A DNA stretch of 22,535 nt from a virus: positions 1 to 22,535 of the IMG/VR virus record IMGVR_UViG_3300048118_000028; one strand, 5' to 3'. The notes below the pieces were generated by a model. That model worked only from the letters and a program-made list of their open reading frames with translations. It searched no databases and was not told where the DNA came from. How positions within the stretch are numbered: the first letter of the stretch is position 1; each line of letters begins with the position of its first letter. The position numbers and the translations under genes are program-made. Shown in pieces: positions 13,856 through 21,797 of this stretch.

Positions 13856-14848
13856 TTAAATCTCCGAAAGAGTGTCTAAATAAGTTTGATCAAGACCAAA
13901 ACCTAAATCGTTTGTAAATACAGCGGCTGCTAGTCCTCCCCTAGCAATAAAGCTTAATGCTATGCTAGGGTCTAGTTTCATCATAGCTTTATAAGCTTCG
14001 TAATTTTTATCGTCAGCTAAAAGATCTTCTATCTTTTTAATTTCTTTTTGTTTTTCTCTAACCTGACCAAGGGTTAAATTCTCACTTACTTGTTGACTAT
14101 CAGGTATTGTATTATCATAATCACCCAAAATATTAAGTGTCTGAGTTTGTATCTCAGCAAAACTTTCGTCATATCTACCCTGTACAGTTTTTTCCATCTC
14201 GTTTATTTGTTGAACTGTATAGTCTTCTTGTTCTGCTAATACTCCAAGGTCAGTTGTAACTCCTAGTGGACCTTCCTTACGACCTTTAATTGTAGGAGCA
14301 GAAACACTAGCTTCAATATCTGCACCTGTAACACCCATAATATTAGAAGAGTATACGTCATACATAACATCTTCTAAGTCTTTTGGACTAAAGATCTTAC
14401 CAAGTATTGTAGACTCTTGTTGTTCGGGCTTCTTAATCTTTGCACCGGTAACAAAGTCCGGTGTAGCTTGTTTAATTAGATCTGCAGCAGATACATCACT
14501 AGGTGCAGCATAATTAGCGGCTTGAATTACAGCATCATTAAGGATTGTTTCGTTCAGTCTACCCTCTAACTCAGCAGCTTGTGCAGCTGCAGCTATCCTT
14601 AAAAGTTCTTTTGGATTTTCAGACAGTATCCCAAGAGAAGACTCTTTATCCAGACCTTTTGAATCTAGGTAGTCATAAGCAGCTTCAAGTTTTGTGCGAG
14701 ACTCTTGAACTTCTTGCTGCCTTTTAAGTCCAGACTTCCACAAGTACTCTTGCATAGCATCTGATTTAGACTTAGTATATTCTCTGTTTTCTTTCATCCT
14801 ATCGGCTAAACCGCCTAAGAATGATCCACCTAAAACTGCACCTAACAT
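13856..14848 (-). CDS. Putative internal virion protein, 330 aa
   Basis: The product starts MLGAVLGGSFLGGLADRMKE, a Gly/Leu-rich amphipathic N-terminus, followed by long helical, charged stretches (KSDAMQEYLWKSGLKRQQEV; KLEAAYDYLDSKGLDKES) and an Ala-rich block (LLRIAAAAQAAELEG). A second half with EQEDYTVQQINEMEKTVQGR is again helical. Such a Gly-rich membrane-active start plus helices is common in phage core proteins that enter the cell envelope during DNA injection. GAGG precedes the ATG, which is two codons into the end of the upstream gene. It sits directly before the 1157-aa gene. No named family recognised; the ejection role is inferred from context. Confidence 0.55.
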   Translation of the reverse strand: MLGAVLGGSFLGGLADRMKENREYTKSKSDAMQEYLWKSGLKRQQEVQESRTKLEAAYDYLDSKGLDKESSLGILSENPKELLRIAAAAQAAELEGRLNETILNDAVIQAANYAAPSDVSAADLIKQATPDFVTGAKIKKPEQQESTILGKIFSPKDLEDVMYDVYSSNIMGVTGADIEASVSAPTIKGRKEGPLGVTTDLGVLAEQEDYTVQQINEMEKTVQGRYDESFAEIQTQTLNILGDYDNTIPDSQQVSENLTLGQVREKQKEIKKIEDLLADDKNYEAYKAMMKLDPSIALSFIARGGLAAAVFTNDLGFGLDQTYLDTLSEI

Positions 14849-14851
14849 ATC

Positions 14852-15376
14852 TTACCTCGCCATTAAACCTTTTGGTTTTACTTCTTCTTCAACTGGTGAT
14901 TTTTCTTGAGGCATAGCCTCCGCCGTAACAGCTTCTTCAGACTCTTTTAAGAGTGCGTAGCCTTTATCCTGTTGATCTTGTGGGGTAGCTTTGTTGGCAG
15001 CAACAAGCATAGCTGCACGTTCCATTGGATCTACCTTAGGTTCTTCAAAAGTTTCTTGATACTTTACTCCAGCTTTATCAGCAGCCTTCATGATAAATTT
15101 TCTTACTACAGGCTCTGCAATAAGACTGATGTCAATAGTATGAATACCTTTTGCTACTGCACCAGTCATAATAGAATCACTTAAGTTTTTAGCAGGTACG
15201 CCAAAGTCCAGAGCAAAGAAAACATTATCAATAACCTCTTCGTCAGAGATGCGATCTATATGATAACGGATAGCCTCATCAGGATCTGTTATTTGTGGAG
15301 GTCTTTCCCAAGGAAAGTTTTTAGGCTCGTCAGTTAAAGACTGTCCAGGAATTGCTCCTTGAAGTGACTGTATCAT
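14852..15376 (-). CDS. Virion-module protein of unknown function, 174 aa
   Basis: The ordered part (residues about 15-125) reads NFPWERPPQITDPDEAIRYH, ISDEEVIDNVFFALDFGVPA and TGAVAKGIHTIDISLIAEPV, ending KFIMKAADKAGV. The pattern PWE-xP-P-x-[IF]-[TS]-DP-x-EA recurs in structural gene clusters of marine phages as far as I recall, with no known role. After residue 128 the chain becomes low-complexity and acidic (KESEEAVTAEAMPQEK, VEEEVKPKGLMAR), likely disordered. The ATG shares one base with the lysozyme stop (TAATG), so the two are translationally coupled. It may be a minor virion component or an assembly factor for the ejection proteins. Confidence 0.6.
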   Translation of the reverse strand: MIQSLQGAIPGQSLTDEPKNFPWERPPQITDPDEAIRYHIDRISDEEVIDNVFFALDFGVPAKNLSDSIMTGAVAKGIHTIDISLIAEPVVRKFIMKAADKAGVKYQETFEEPKVDPMERAAMLVAANKATPQDQQDKGYALLKESEEAVTAEAMPQEKSPVEEEVKPKGLMAR

Positions 15377-16146
15377 TACTCTTCTCCTGCGTAGTAGTTA
15401 GCTTTAGACACTCTTCTTTCCATCATAGGTTTCCCTGGTCTTAAATACCCCTGTGAAAATATACGAGCTGCTTCTTCTGCAGTTTCAGTTTCTTGTAACT
15501 TTTTCATAAACCTTCCTTCAGAAGTGTTTTGGACTTCGTGTACAAAAAAACCAAAAGATGCTTCGTAAGAATCTGGATTTAAATTATTTTCTTTTGACCA
15601 AGATTCAAATGCTTTTCTCCTTGGTCCAGTCCACATTGCAAAACCTCTACCACCTTTAGAGCCAGGAACTACAGGTTTTATTTCTTGCAAGTAATTAAAC
15701 CCGCCTGTTTCATGATCAAAGTTACCTACTATACCTGCAGCTTGAAAATCTGTTAAGCCAAAGACCTCTGATACATCTCCCATAAGCCTTTTACCAACAT
15801 CTTCTTTGTTAGCATCTTTAGTCATAGTTTTAGATGTATCAGACACAGCAAGATTTTTCTTAGCCTTTGCTAGTTCAGGTGCATCTTCTTCAAATACTTC
15901 ATTGAGTATTGTGTCCCAACCTTGTTCCCAAGAAGCAACTTGATTAGCAGTACTTTCTTGAAAAGTTCTTTTTACTTTGTTTATTTCACCCTGTGCACTA
16001 GGTACACTTAAAGTATCAGCTCTTGCCCTACTTCTTGAAGTACCTAAACCTAAAGCGGAACTAGGACTTTCTATTGCTGCAGTATCTTTACTAAGTAAAG
16101 CGTTTTTCTTTTTTCTTTTTCTATCTTGCTGTAGTGACAACGACAT
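15376..16146 (-). CDS. Virion-associated lysozyme (phage tail lysozyme domain)
   Basis: Residues about 132-245 form a phage tail lysozyme domain (Phage_lysozyme2 type). The signature is FQAAGIVGNFDHETGGFN, with E146 as the likely catalytic acid, then GSKGGRGFAMWTGPRRKAFE, the GG-x-G-[IF]-A-x-W-T-G-x-R-R motif, and later a FVHEVQNT helix. The first 130 residues are Lys/Arg/Ser-rich and unstructured, with RKRKKKNALL at the start, probably a virion-docking or linker region. There is no signal peptide, so the enzyme is most likely carried in the particle to open peptidoglycan for DNA entry rather than being the lysis endolysin. AAAGGA precedes the ATG. A holin-linked lytic role cannot be excluded. 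Confidence 0.85.
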   Translation of the reverse strand: MSLSLQQDRKRKKKNALLSKDTAAIESPSSALGLGTSRSRARADTLSVPSAQGEINKVKRTFQESTANQVASWEQGWDTILNEVFEEDAPELAKAKKNLAVSDTSKTMTKDANKEDVGKRLMGDVSEVFGLTDFQAAGIVGNFDHETGGFNYLQEIKPVVPGSKGGRGFAMWTGPRRKAFESWSKENNLNPDSYEASFGFFVHEVQNTSEGRFMKKLQETETAEEAARIFSQGYLRPGKPMMERRVSKANYYAGEE

Positions 16147-16157
16147 GCTTAAGTCCT

Positions 16158-19100
16158 TTACGCTATATCTATAATTTTTAAGAAGACCTCTGAAAGAAAG
16201 TCACCAGTTTTTTGTGTAGCTTCAATCTTAGCCTGTAACTCTGCTGCAGTTATTGTTGCATCAGCAGCCATCTGCTGCATTATAATTTGAGTAGCATTGC
16301 TTGCATTACTTTCTGCAGTTTGAAATGCTAATGACATTATGTCACGTTCACGTTGCCATACTGCATCTAAGTTGGTTTGAGTCATAGCATTTATAGTTGC
16401 TGCAAAAGAAGCATTACTTTCGTTTTGTGCAGCAGTGTTAAGTGTAGCTATATTTTGTCTCCACTGAGCATTAGCTTGAGCTACCACTAAACTATTCGTA
16501 GCATTAAATGTATCACGTTGTTGCTGTAGATTAGAGTTAAACTCACGAATAGAATTTATAGAGTTTGTATTAAACTGATTTACAGAATTAGTTTGTGATG
16601 CATTAAACTGTGAGGTCTGTGCAGACAAAGACGAAAAGAACTGTCTGGTCTGGTTTTCGTTAGCAGCATTAAATTGTGCAGCAGCATTCTCAGCAGCTTG
16701 ATCAGTAAACAAAGACTGAATGTTTTGTTGAGCTTTAAACATTGCAGTTTGCTGTTCATTATTTAGGTTAGCCATATCCATAGCTAAAAAGTTCTGAGCA
16801 TTTTGTACTGCAGCTTGTTGTCTGTTGTTTAGGTTAGCCATATCTAAGTTAGCTAAAGAACTAGCTTCTGCCATAACCATAGCTTGACGATTACTTAGGT
16901 TAGCAAGGTTCATAGTATTTACTGCACGAGAGTTCTCAAGAGCTATATTCTGCTCTGCAGTAAAGTTCATATTAGCGATGTCACCAATACGAGCTGAGTT
17001 CTGAACACGAGCTTGAAATGATTGATCAAACTCTTGACCCATAAACTGTGCACGTTGTTGTGCTGCAAGCATAGCACGTTGTTGACGGTTTGACAAGTTC
17101 TGAGCTTCAAATTGTGCAACTGTTTGTGCATCAGCTTGAGCAATGGGTAAAGCAGATTCCATAGCAGCTTGAACTAAAGCTTGTCCAGCCATAGAAGAAG
17201 CACCTAAACCACGAGCAGCCATAGTAGCTGTAGCATTACGCATTGCACCAGCAGCCCATGTAGGTGTAGCACCACCTTCAAAGTCTTGCATCAGGCCCTC
17301 TAGTTGGCCTTGTACAGTGGCTTTACTTGATGGGGTAGCTTCAGCAGCTTGTACTTGTTCAGTAAATGCAGCAGCCTTTTGTGCGTCTGCAGCACCACTA
17401 ATTAGTTCACCTTGTTGTAGCTCACGTTGTACAGGATTCTGCATCTTAAATGCAGCACCTTGAGCAGCTTCAAGGTCTGACACAGCAGACTTATCTTGTT
17501 GCTGAGCTTGTATTTGAGCTTCTTGTCCTACTTGACCTTGAGCAGCTTGAAGGTTTCTTGTCTCTGCTTGTACAAAAGGAGTAATTGTACCTGCTTGATA
17601 AGTGCTTGCGGGAACATAGGTAGGAGCCTGAGCTTGAGCTACTTGTCCTACTGTAGCAGCTTGAGTAGTAGGTGCAGTACCGTACACTTGACCAGCAGTA
17701 GGTGAAATCATCTGATCATCAGTAGCTTTCATATACTCTACAGGAGCTTGCATAGGCTGCATAGTTTGTTTTAAAGTGTCTCCAAACATAGGTACAACAT
17801 CTGAATGATAACCTATAGTATCGCCACCAACAGCAAGACCACGAACCATACCACCACGAGCCATAGCTTGTTCATACATACCCATACGAGCACCTGCTCC
17901 AGGGTTTGCCTTAGCAAAGTCGGTAAGTCCAGCTACAGTCTTTGGTCCTTTGTAACCTAAGAATTTTGTAGCTAATTGGTATTTAGCATCTAAGTTAGTA
18001 TCACCACCTTCAGCATAACCAACTACACCACCTTGTGCCATAGCCATCTTAGAAAACCCTGGGGGTACGTAAGTTACAGCCTTACCATCAATTTCAGTTA
18101 CTGGCAATTGCTGACCTCTTTCATTTGAATACATTACTGTTTGACTCATCCCCGTTGTCGTAGCTGAAGGAAGTGAAATTGTTTGTGGTATAGCACCCTC
18201 TATATATCCTGGTGCAAATACTTTAGATCCTTCATCAGCAGTTTCTGATGCTACAGTTGTAGGTCCAGATAAAGGAGCAGCTTTACCTTCTTCATACCCT
18301 GGAGGATTATACACAGAAGCACTTTCTCCTGTAAATGGAGTAGGAGCAGATGAGTAGCCTTCACGATCTCTTAAATACCCTGCAGCCTTACTTGCCTCTT
18401 CATTACGACGAGCTTTTTCAGCAGCTATCCTAGCAGCCTCTGCTTCTGCTGCTTTACGAGCTTCTTCAGCTCTACGTCTTTCTTCTTCAATACGTTGTCT
18501 TTCAGCAGCCTCACGTTGAGCTTTTTCAGCAGCTTCACGAAGTCTTTTTTCTTCTGCTATCTTAGCTTCATACTCTTCTCGAATACGTTTTTGTTCAGCT
18601 ATCTGAGCAAGTCTAGCTTCTTCTTCAGCTCTGGCTTTAGCTGCAGCCTTAGCTGCTTCTGCTTCTTTTCTAGCTTTATCTGCTGCTGCCTTTGCAGCTG
18701 CTGCTTTAGCTCTAGCTTCTTTTGCAGCTTTGGCCTTTGCAGCCGCAGCTTGAGCAGCTTTAGCTTTAGCTGCAGCCTTAGCTGCCGCTGCTTCTTTAGC
18801 TTTAACTTCTGCTGCTACTCTGTCTTGTTCTATCTTCTTAAGTCTAGCTTGCTCTTTAGCCCAAGCAGTGTAACCATTTTCTTCATTAAGCTTAGCACGA
18901 AAGGCATTACCTTCTGCATGGAGTAAACTTTTTTGGATCTGACCCTTACTATTACGAATGTCACGGAAGGCAGTCTTTTTGATCTCACCTGTAACAGAGT
19001 TTTTCATAACTCCAGCTTGCATATAGGTACGGTTGTTGTAGTACTCGTTCCATACCCACTGCCACTGACCAGGATTTTTATCTGGAATCCTAGGTGCTGT

Positions 19101-19313
19101 AGGAAAAGGCATCACTGGGAACTTCCCTACCAACTCTTTAATTTTACTACTTGGCATTTTACCTTTAAGTTTACTTCCCCTATCACTAGAAGAAGCTCCA
19201 GCAGGACCACCAGCAGCATCTTGACGGGCACGATCAGAAGCTCTTTCAGAAGCTGTAGGTTGTCTGTAACCACCTTTTCCATTGTCCCGCATACTATATG
19301 AATATGACGCCAT
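16158..19313 (-). CDS. Large low-complexity repeat-rich virion protein, 1051 aa
   Basis: Starts at an ATG with AAAGGA 8 bases upstream. Layout: a short basic N-terminus; a TolA-like Ala/Lys/Glu/Arg helix at about residues 164-308 (repeats such as AKAAAAKAAADKARKEAEA), probably a long coiled coil; a Pro/Gly/Thr-rich part with two related Gly motifs, GGVVGYAEGGD near 430 and GGMVRGLAVGGD near 487; a Gln/Ala-rich stretch (AQAQAPTYVPASTYQAG); and, from about 735 to 860, degenerate repeats of the type ANLNNRQQAAxxxAQ. An Asn/Phe/Gln-rich end (SQFNASQTNSVNQF) follows, then a helix. This looks like an extended fibrous or tape-like virion part. Position between membrane proteins and lysozyme suggests a tail or core component. 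No named family. Confidence 0.65.
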   Translation of the reverse strand: MASYSYSMRDNGKGGYRQPTASERASDRARQDAAGGPAGASSSDRGSKLKGKMPSSKIKELVGKFPVMPFPTAPRIPDKNPGQWQWVWNEYYNNRTYMQAGVMKNSVTGEIKKTAFRDIRNSKGQIQKSLLHAEGNAFRAKLNEENGYTAWAKEQARLKKIEQDRVAAEVKAKEAAAAKAAAKAKAAQAAAAKAKAAKEARAKAAAAKAAADKARKEAEAAKAAAKARAEEEARLAQIAEQKRIREEYEAKIAEEKRLREAAEKAQREAAERQRIEEERRRAEEARKAAEAEAARIAAEKARRNEEASKAAGYLRDREGYSSAPTPFTGESASVYNPPGYEEGKAAPLSGPTTVASETADEGSKVFAPGYIEGAIPQTISLPSATTTGMSQTVMYSNERGQQLPVTEIDGKAVTYVPPGFSKMAMAQGGVVGYAEGGDTNLDAKYQLATKFLGYKGPKTVAGLTDFAKANPGAGARMGMYEQAMARGGMVRGLAVGGDTIGYHSDVVPMFGDTLKQTMQPMQAPVEYMKATDDQMISPTAGQVYGTAPTTQAATVGQVAQAQAPTYVPASTYQAGTITPFVQAETRNLQAAQGQVGQEAQIQAQQQDKSAVSDLEAAQGAAFKMQNPVQRELQQGELISGAADAQKAAAFTEQVQAAEATPSSKATVQGQLEGLMQDFEGGATPTWAAGAMRNATATMAARGLGASSMAGQALVQAAMESALPIAQADAQTVAQFEAQNLSNRQQRAMLAAQQRAQFMGQEFDQSFQARVQNSARIGDIANMNFTAEQNIALENSRAVNTMNLANLSNRQAMVMAEASSLANLDMANLNNRQQAAVQNAQNFLAMDMANLNNEQQTAMFKAQQNIQSLFTDQAAENAAAQFNAANENQTRQFFSSLSAQTSQFNASQTNSVNQFNTNSINSIREFNSNLQQQRDTFNATNSLVVAQANAQWRQNIATLNTAAQNESNASFAATINAMTQTNLDAVWQRERDIMSLAFQTAESNASNATQIIMQQMAADATITAAELQAKIEATQKTGDFLSEVFLKIIDIA

Positions 19314-19324
19314 TCTTAAATCCT

Positions 19325-19792
19325 TTATCCGTTCACTACTTCATTAAGACCCCAGATCATTCCTGCTACACCGCCTACGAATATTACTACTCCGACTACC
19401 AGTGATATACCCCAGAACAATCTGTCTCTTTGTTTTGCTTGTAATTCTAACGCTTCTTTGTGTCTTTGTCTAGCTGCTGCTTGTTCTTTTACAACTAGAT
19501 CCCACATTCCTGGTGGCCCATAGAGTTGACAAGCTGACCTTAGCTCGTCCATGCACTCTTTATGTTTCATCTTAGCTTGGGCTATAGCAAACCCTTCTTC
19601 TTCAGATGAGCTTAGTCTACCTAGTGGGCCTTTATGTGCACCCTTTTCAGCTAGTTGAATCTCACTATCTAACTTAGCTAACTTACCAAAGTGAGGCAGT
19701 AAGTCTGCTACATCACTACCAGCTTTAACTGCAGAACTAACTGCACCAGCTATCTTAGTAACTGCACCTGCTAAAGCTAATACTTCTATCAT
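19325..19792 (-). CDS. Protein with C-terminal transmembrane segment, 155 aa
   Basis: The first 25 residues are Ala/Gly/Val-rich (VLALAGAVTKIAGAVSSAVK), amphipathic, followed by a helical region with two Cys (KHKECMDELRSACQLYGPPG). A basic/Gln-rich helix (EQAAARQRHKEALELQAKQR) leads directly into a strong membrane segment at residues 125-149 (LFWGISLVVGVVIFVGGVAG), ending in a short tail. It is therefore a tail-anchored protein with most of the chain likely in the cytoplasm or virion. Similar layouts with a conserved [Y/H]G-x-[PK]-x-[MA]-W-[DE] element recur in marine phage virion modules from memory. Its neighbour downstream is the 1051-aa virion protein; upstream is another one-TM protein. 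A lysis or injection role is possible. Confidence 0.6.
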   Translation of the reverse strand: MIEVLALAGAVTKIAGAVSSAVKAGSDVADLLPHFGKLAKLDSEIQLAEKGAHKGPLGRLSSSEEEGFAIAQAKMKHKECMDELRSACQLYGPPGMWDLVVKEQAAARQRHKEALELQAKQRDRLFWGISLVVGVVIFVGGVAGMIWGLNEVVNG

Positions 19793-19806
19793 TATGGCAA
19801 ACCTTT

Positions 19807-20073
19807 TTATTCATTTCTGTCTGCCATCTTTTCTACTGATGATCTTATTGCTTTTATGTTTTCGTCTATACGTGCTAGTGATATTGCTTGGTTTTGTACG
19901 GATACTTCTATGCGTCCAATACGTTTTTCTAGTACGATGATTTCTTCTCTGTTATTCTCTATGTCAGACATCATCATACTGACTGTCCATACGATAGCTG
20001 CTCCCTGAACAAGTAGGCCAAAGATCAGTGTAATCGGTACAGACTTGCTCAAGTGCCAGCTATCTTCAGACAT
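19807..20073 (-). CDS. One-TM coiled-coil protein, holin/spanin-like, 88 aa
   Basis: Residues 11-35 (SVPITLIFGLLVQGAAIVWT plus VSMMM) form one membrane segment after a short polar start. The rest (36-85) is a heptad-like helix with DIENNREEIIVLEKRIGRIE and further Ile/Val/Leu spacing, a probable coiled coil. This N-in one-TM plus coiled-coil shape occurs in inner-membrane spanins and in some small holins, and genes next to the tail fibre often belong to lysis (T7 holin gene 17.5 follows fibre gene 17). The ATG shares one base with the fibre stop (TAATG), so it is translated with the fibre. Without an outer-membrane partner or endolysin in view, the lysis role is inference. Confidence 0.6.
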   Translation of the reverse strand: MSEDSWHLSKSVPITLIFGLLVQGAAIVWTVSMMMSDIENNREEIIVLEKRIGRIEVSVQNQAISLARIDENIKAIRSSVEKMADRNE

Positions 20074-21386
20074 TATTCAGCTTCCAGTGCATCTAGCCGT
20101 GTTTCAATACTTGCAAGTCTTTGCTCTGTTGCAGCGCCAATAAACGATAATAATTCAGGATAGCGAATACCCTTGCGTGTTTGGCTATTACCATCCTCGT
20201 CTTCCCACGTACTACTTACAAAGAAAGCATAATTACCCGCATTTAATCCAGCGTCTGTCATTGCAGTTTCTATTTGTTGGGCAACTACACCCGTATGGGT
20301 ACGAGCATTATCTCCATTTTCCGCAACACTGCTGTTCCATTTAAATGTTTTAAACAACTTGCTGATGGCTTTAGCTGCGGTAATCTCTGCATCTATTAGA
20401 GATGCAATCTGTTGCTTTTCGTTTGCGTCAGAGGTTTGGATCGTGCCGTTGGTGGCGTACACATCGTCAAAACGATTTCCTACTGTGCCTAAGTCCCTAG
20501 AGTTATCCACTGTTGGATATATAGCACCATTGTAAAGCCAATAGTACGGGTTAGTCGCATCCCCCCCAATACCTGTATAAATGCTGCTGCTATAAAAAAC
20601 CATGCCGCTGCCTTGAAACGAAATTCCACCTTTAGCGTCGCCGTCTTTGTAGAACTCTGCAATGGTGCCCTGTGAGGTTTTACGGTTTAAACGAATAGCA
20701 ACTGCGCCATCTGAAGTAGCCGTAATCTGACCGTTGACTATTGTTACACCATCAGTGCCAATACTTTGAACAGTCTTACCCACAAACAAGTTACCGTCGC
20801 TGATGCGCATGGCTTCTGAGCCGTCAACTTTAAACTCAATATTAGTTGAACTACCTGCTGCTGTTGGATCAGCATCAAGAATTAACGTGTTGTTGTTTTT
20901 AACGTAAATCTGCGAATAGCCACCGTTTCCTGTATAATGGAACGCAAGGCCGCCCCCATCATTAGACCCATGATTGTCTGATATTGTTACTGTGCCGTTG
21001 CCTTTAACCGTAGCCGCAGTACCAGAAGAACCAGTGAATGAAACATCACCGCTGCTGTTGATTCGCATGGCCTCTAAGGCAGAGCTAGAGTTGAATACTA
21101 TCGGCGCACCACTGCTAGAGTTACTAGCGTTTATGCTTAAATCAAATGGGCTATCATAGTTCTTCTTAATAGCAGCAAACCTTGATGAGGTAGTCGTTAC
21201 CCCATTGAAATACAAGCTAGAGTAACCTGATGTTGCTTTTAAATGTGCATCACCAACAACCGTAATTTTGGCATCAGGCGAACTCGTCCCAATCCCAACA
21301 TTACCATCCACAGTCAGCCCATCTAAGGTAAGTGTGCCAGCAATATCCTTATCGGCACTATCTGCTAAGTCTCTTGCTCGTGTCAT
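20073..21386 (-). CDS. Tail fibre/spike protein with C-terminal S74 chaperone domain
   Basis: The fibre starts MTRARDLADSADKDIAGTLT, then a beta-repetitive shaft with repeated EAMRI-x-[SD]-[SD]-G-[DN] units and GNVGIGTSSPDAKI, typical of phage fibres. The last 119 residues are a Peptidase_S74 intramolecular chaperone: SDANEK gives the Ser319-Lys324 dyad with the spacing of SDxRLK in known members, then THTGVVAQQIETAM, a Tyr-Pro-Glu-Leu turn (RYPELLSF), and a terminal coiled coil (IETRLDALEAE). In characterised fibres the chaperone folds the trimer and cuts itself off at the Ser. AGGAG precedes the ATG by 6. The gene looks richer in G+C than the adjoining structural genes. The fibre probably recognises the host surface. 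Confidence 0.9.
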   Translation of the reverse strand: MTRARDLADSADKDIAGTLTLDGLTVDGNVGIGTSSPDAKITVVGDAHLKATSGYSSLYFNGVTTTSSRFAAIKKNYDSPFDLSINASNSSSGAPIVFNSSSALEAMRINSSGDVSFTGSSGTAATVKGNGTVTISDNHGSNDGGGLAFHYTGNGGYSQIYVKNNNTLILDADPTAAGSSTNIEFKVDGSEAMRISDGNLFVGKTVQSIGTDGVTIVNGQITATSDGAVAIRLNRKTSQGTIAEFYKDGDAKGGISFQGSGMVFYSSSIYTGIGGDATNPYYWLYNGAIYPTVDNSRDLGTVGNRFDDVYATNGTIQTSDANEKQQIASLIDAEITAAKAISKLFKTFKWNSSVAENGDNARTHTGVVAQQIETAMTDAGLNAGNYAFFVSSTWEDEDGNSQTRKGIRYPELLSFIGAATEQRLASIETRLDALEAE

Positions 21387-21402
21387 TGCTGGCTCCTAAT
21401 TC

Positions 21403-21705
21403 TTACCAAGGTGTTCCTGCACCAGTAGTAGGTGCTTTGTCTGCTTCAATCTTTGCTGCTAGTGCAGCTTCTGTATCAGCTTGACCTACAATAGCTTGCA
21501 CCCAAGCAATTACATTTGCCTCAGTTAAGCTGTCATAGGCAATGAAGTCATCTGCATCTGCATCATACTCCAAGCCACATGTGCCATATGATGATGCACT
21601 ATAGTCACCATCTACTGCACTACAACGCCAGTGTGCTATTGTTACACCACCGTCTGCTAAGTTACGTTCTACTGTTGGAATACTCCAAGTGTGTACTACA
21701 GCCAT
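21403..21705 (-). CDS. Small fibre-adjacent protein, 100 aa (DUF7936-like)
   Basis: The protein begins MAVVHTWSIPTVERNLADGG, followed by VTIAHWRCSAVDGDYSASSY and TCGLEYD, then a helix LTEANVIAWVQAIVG, and ends TTGAGTPW. This layout of a TW-x-IP-x-VER strand, an AHWR strand, an LT-x-[D/E/A]-x-V-x-x-WV helix and a terminal [GT]-x-PW is familiar from small proteins in T4-like cyanophages and other marine phages; the DUF7936 label is from memory. GGAGG at the end of the upstream mini-gene lies 6 bases before the ATG. The gene is the intact member of a tandem set of three. Function unknown; a role in fibre assembly or attachment is a guess from position. Confidence 0.75.
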   Translation of the reverse strand: MAVVHTWSIPTVERNLADGGVTIAHWRCSAVDGDYSASSYGTCGLEYDADADDFIAYDSLTEANVIAWVQAIVGQADTEAALAAKIEADKAPTTGAGTPW

Positions 21706-21794
21706 TGTTATACCTCCTGTGCTGCTAAGTGTGCAGCATAGGCTGCTAAGTTACGTTCTACTGTTGGGATAGTCCAAGTGTATGTGATAGGCAT
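21654..21794 (-). repeat. Tandem partial duplication: 52-base copies at 21654-21705 and 21743-21794
   Basis: The first 52 bases of the 100-aa gene (21654-21705) recur 89 bases away at 21743-21794, matching at 44 of 52 positions by direct comparison, with the first 25 (lowest-coordinate) bases identical. A smaller direct repeat, GCTGCTAAGT, occurs at 21721-21730 and 21742-21751. Each copy contains a start codon and the codons for TW-x-IPTVERNLA. This is a partial gene duplication or remnant. Confidence 0.8.
21708..21794 (-). CDS. 28-aa minigene, truncated paralogue of the 100-aa neighbour
   Basis: An ATG at 21794, preceded by AGGAG at 21804-21808 (spacing 9), opens a frame giving MPITYTWTIPTVERNLAAYA followed by AHLAAQEV and a TAA at 21708-21710. 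The first 17 residues match the N-terminus of the downstream 100-aa protein (TW-x-IPTVERNLA). The rest is an Ala-rich run arising from an internal LAA repeat. Its last codons contain the GGAGG used by the downstream gene. It is either a decayed duplicate whose reading frame persists, or a leader peptide that couples translation of the next gene. A pseudogene label would be equally fair. Confidence 0.5.
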   Translation of the reverse strand: MPITYTWTIPTVERNLAAYAAHLAAQEV

Positions 21795-21797
21795 TGT

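Noticed and set aside
16740-17110. Short repeated DNA units as a possible CRISPR array.
   Set aside because: They are degenerate codon-level repeats in frame (ANLNNRQQ-type) inside a protein gene, with no unique spacers of constant length.
18495-18926. A + strand open frame of 143 codons rich in Ser, Phe and Cys.
   Set aside because: It is the antisense shadow of the Ala/Lys/Glu-rich coil of the 1051-aa gene; its composition follows from that repeat and it has no ribosome binding site.
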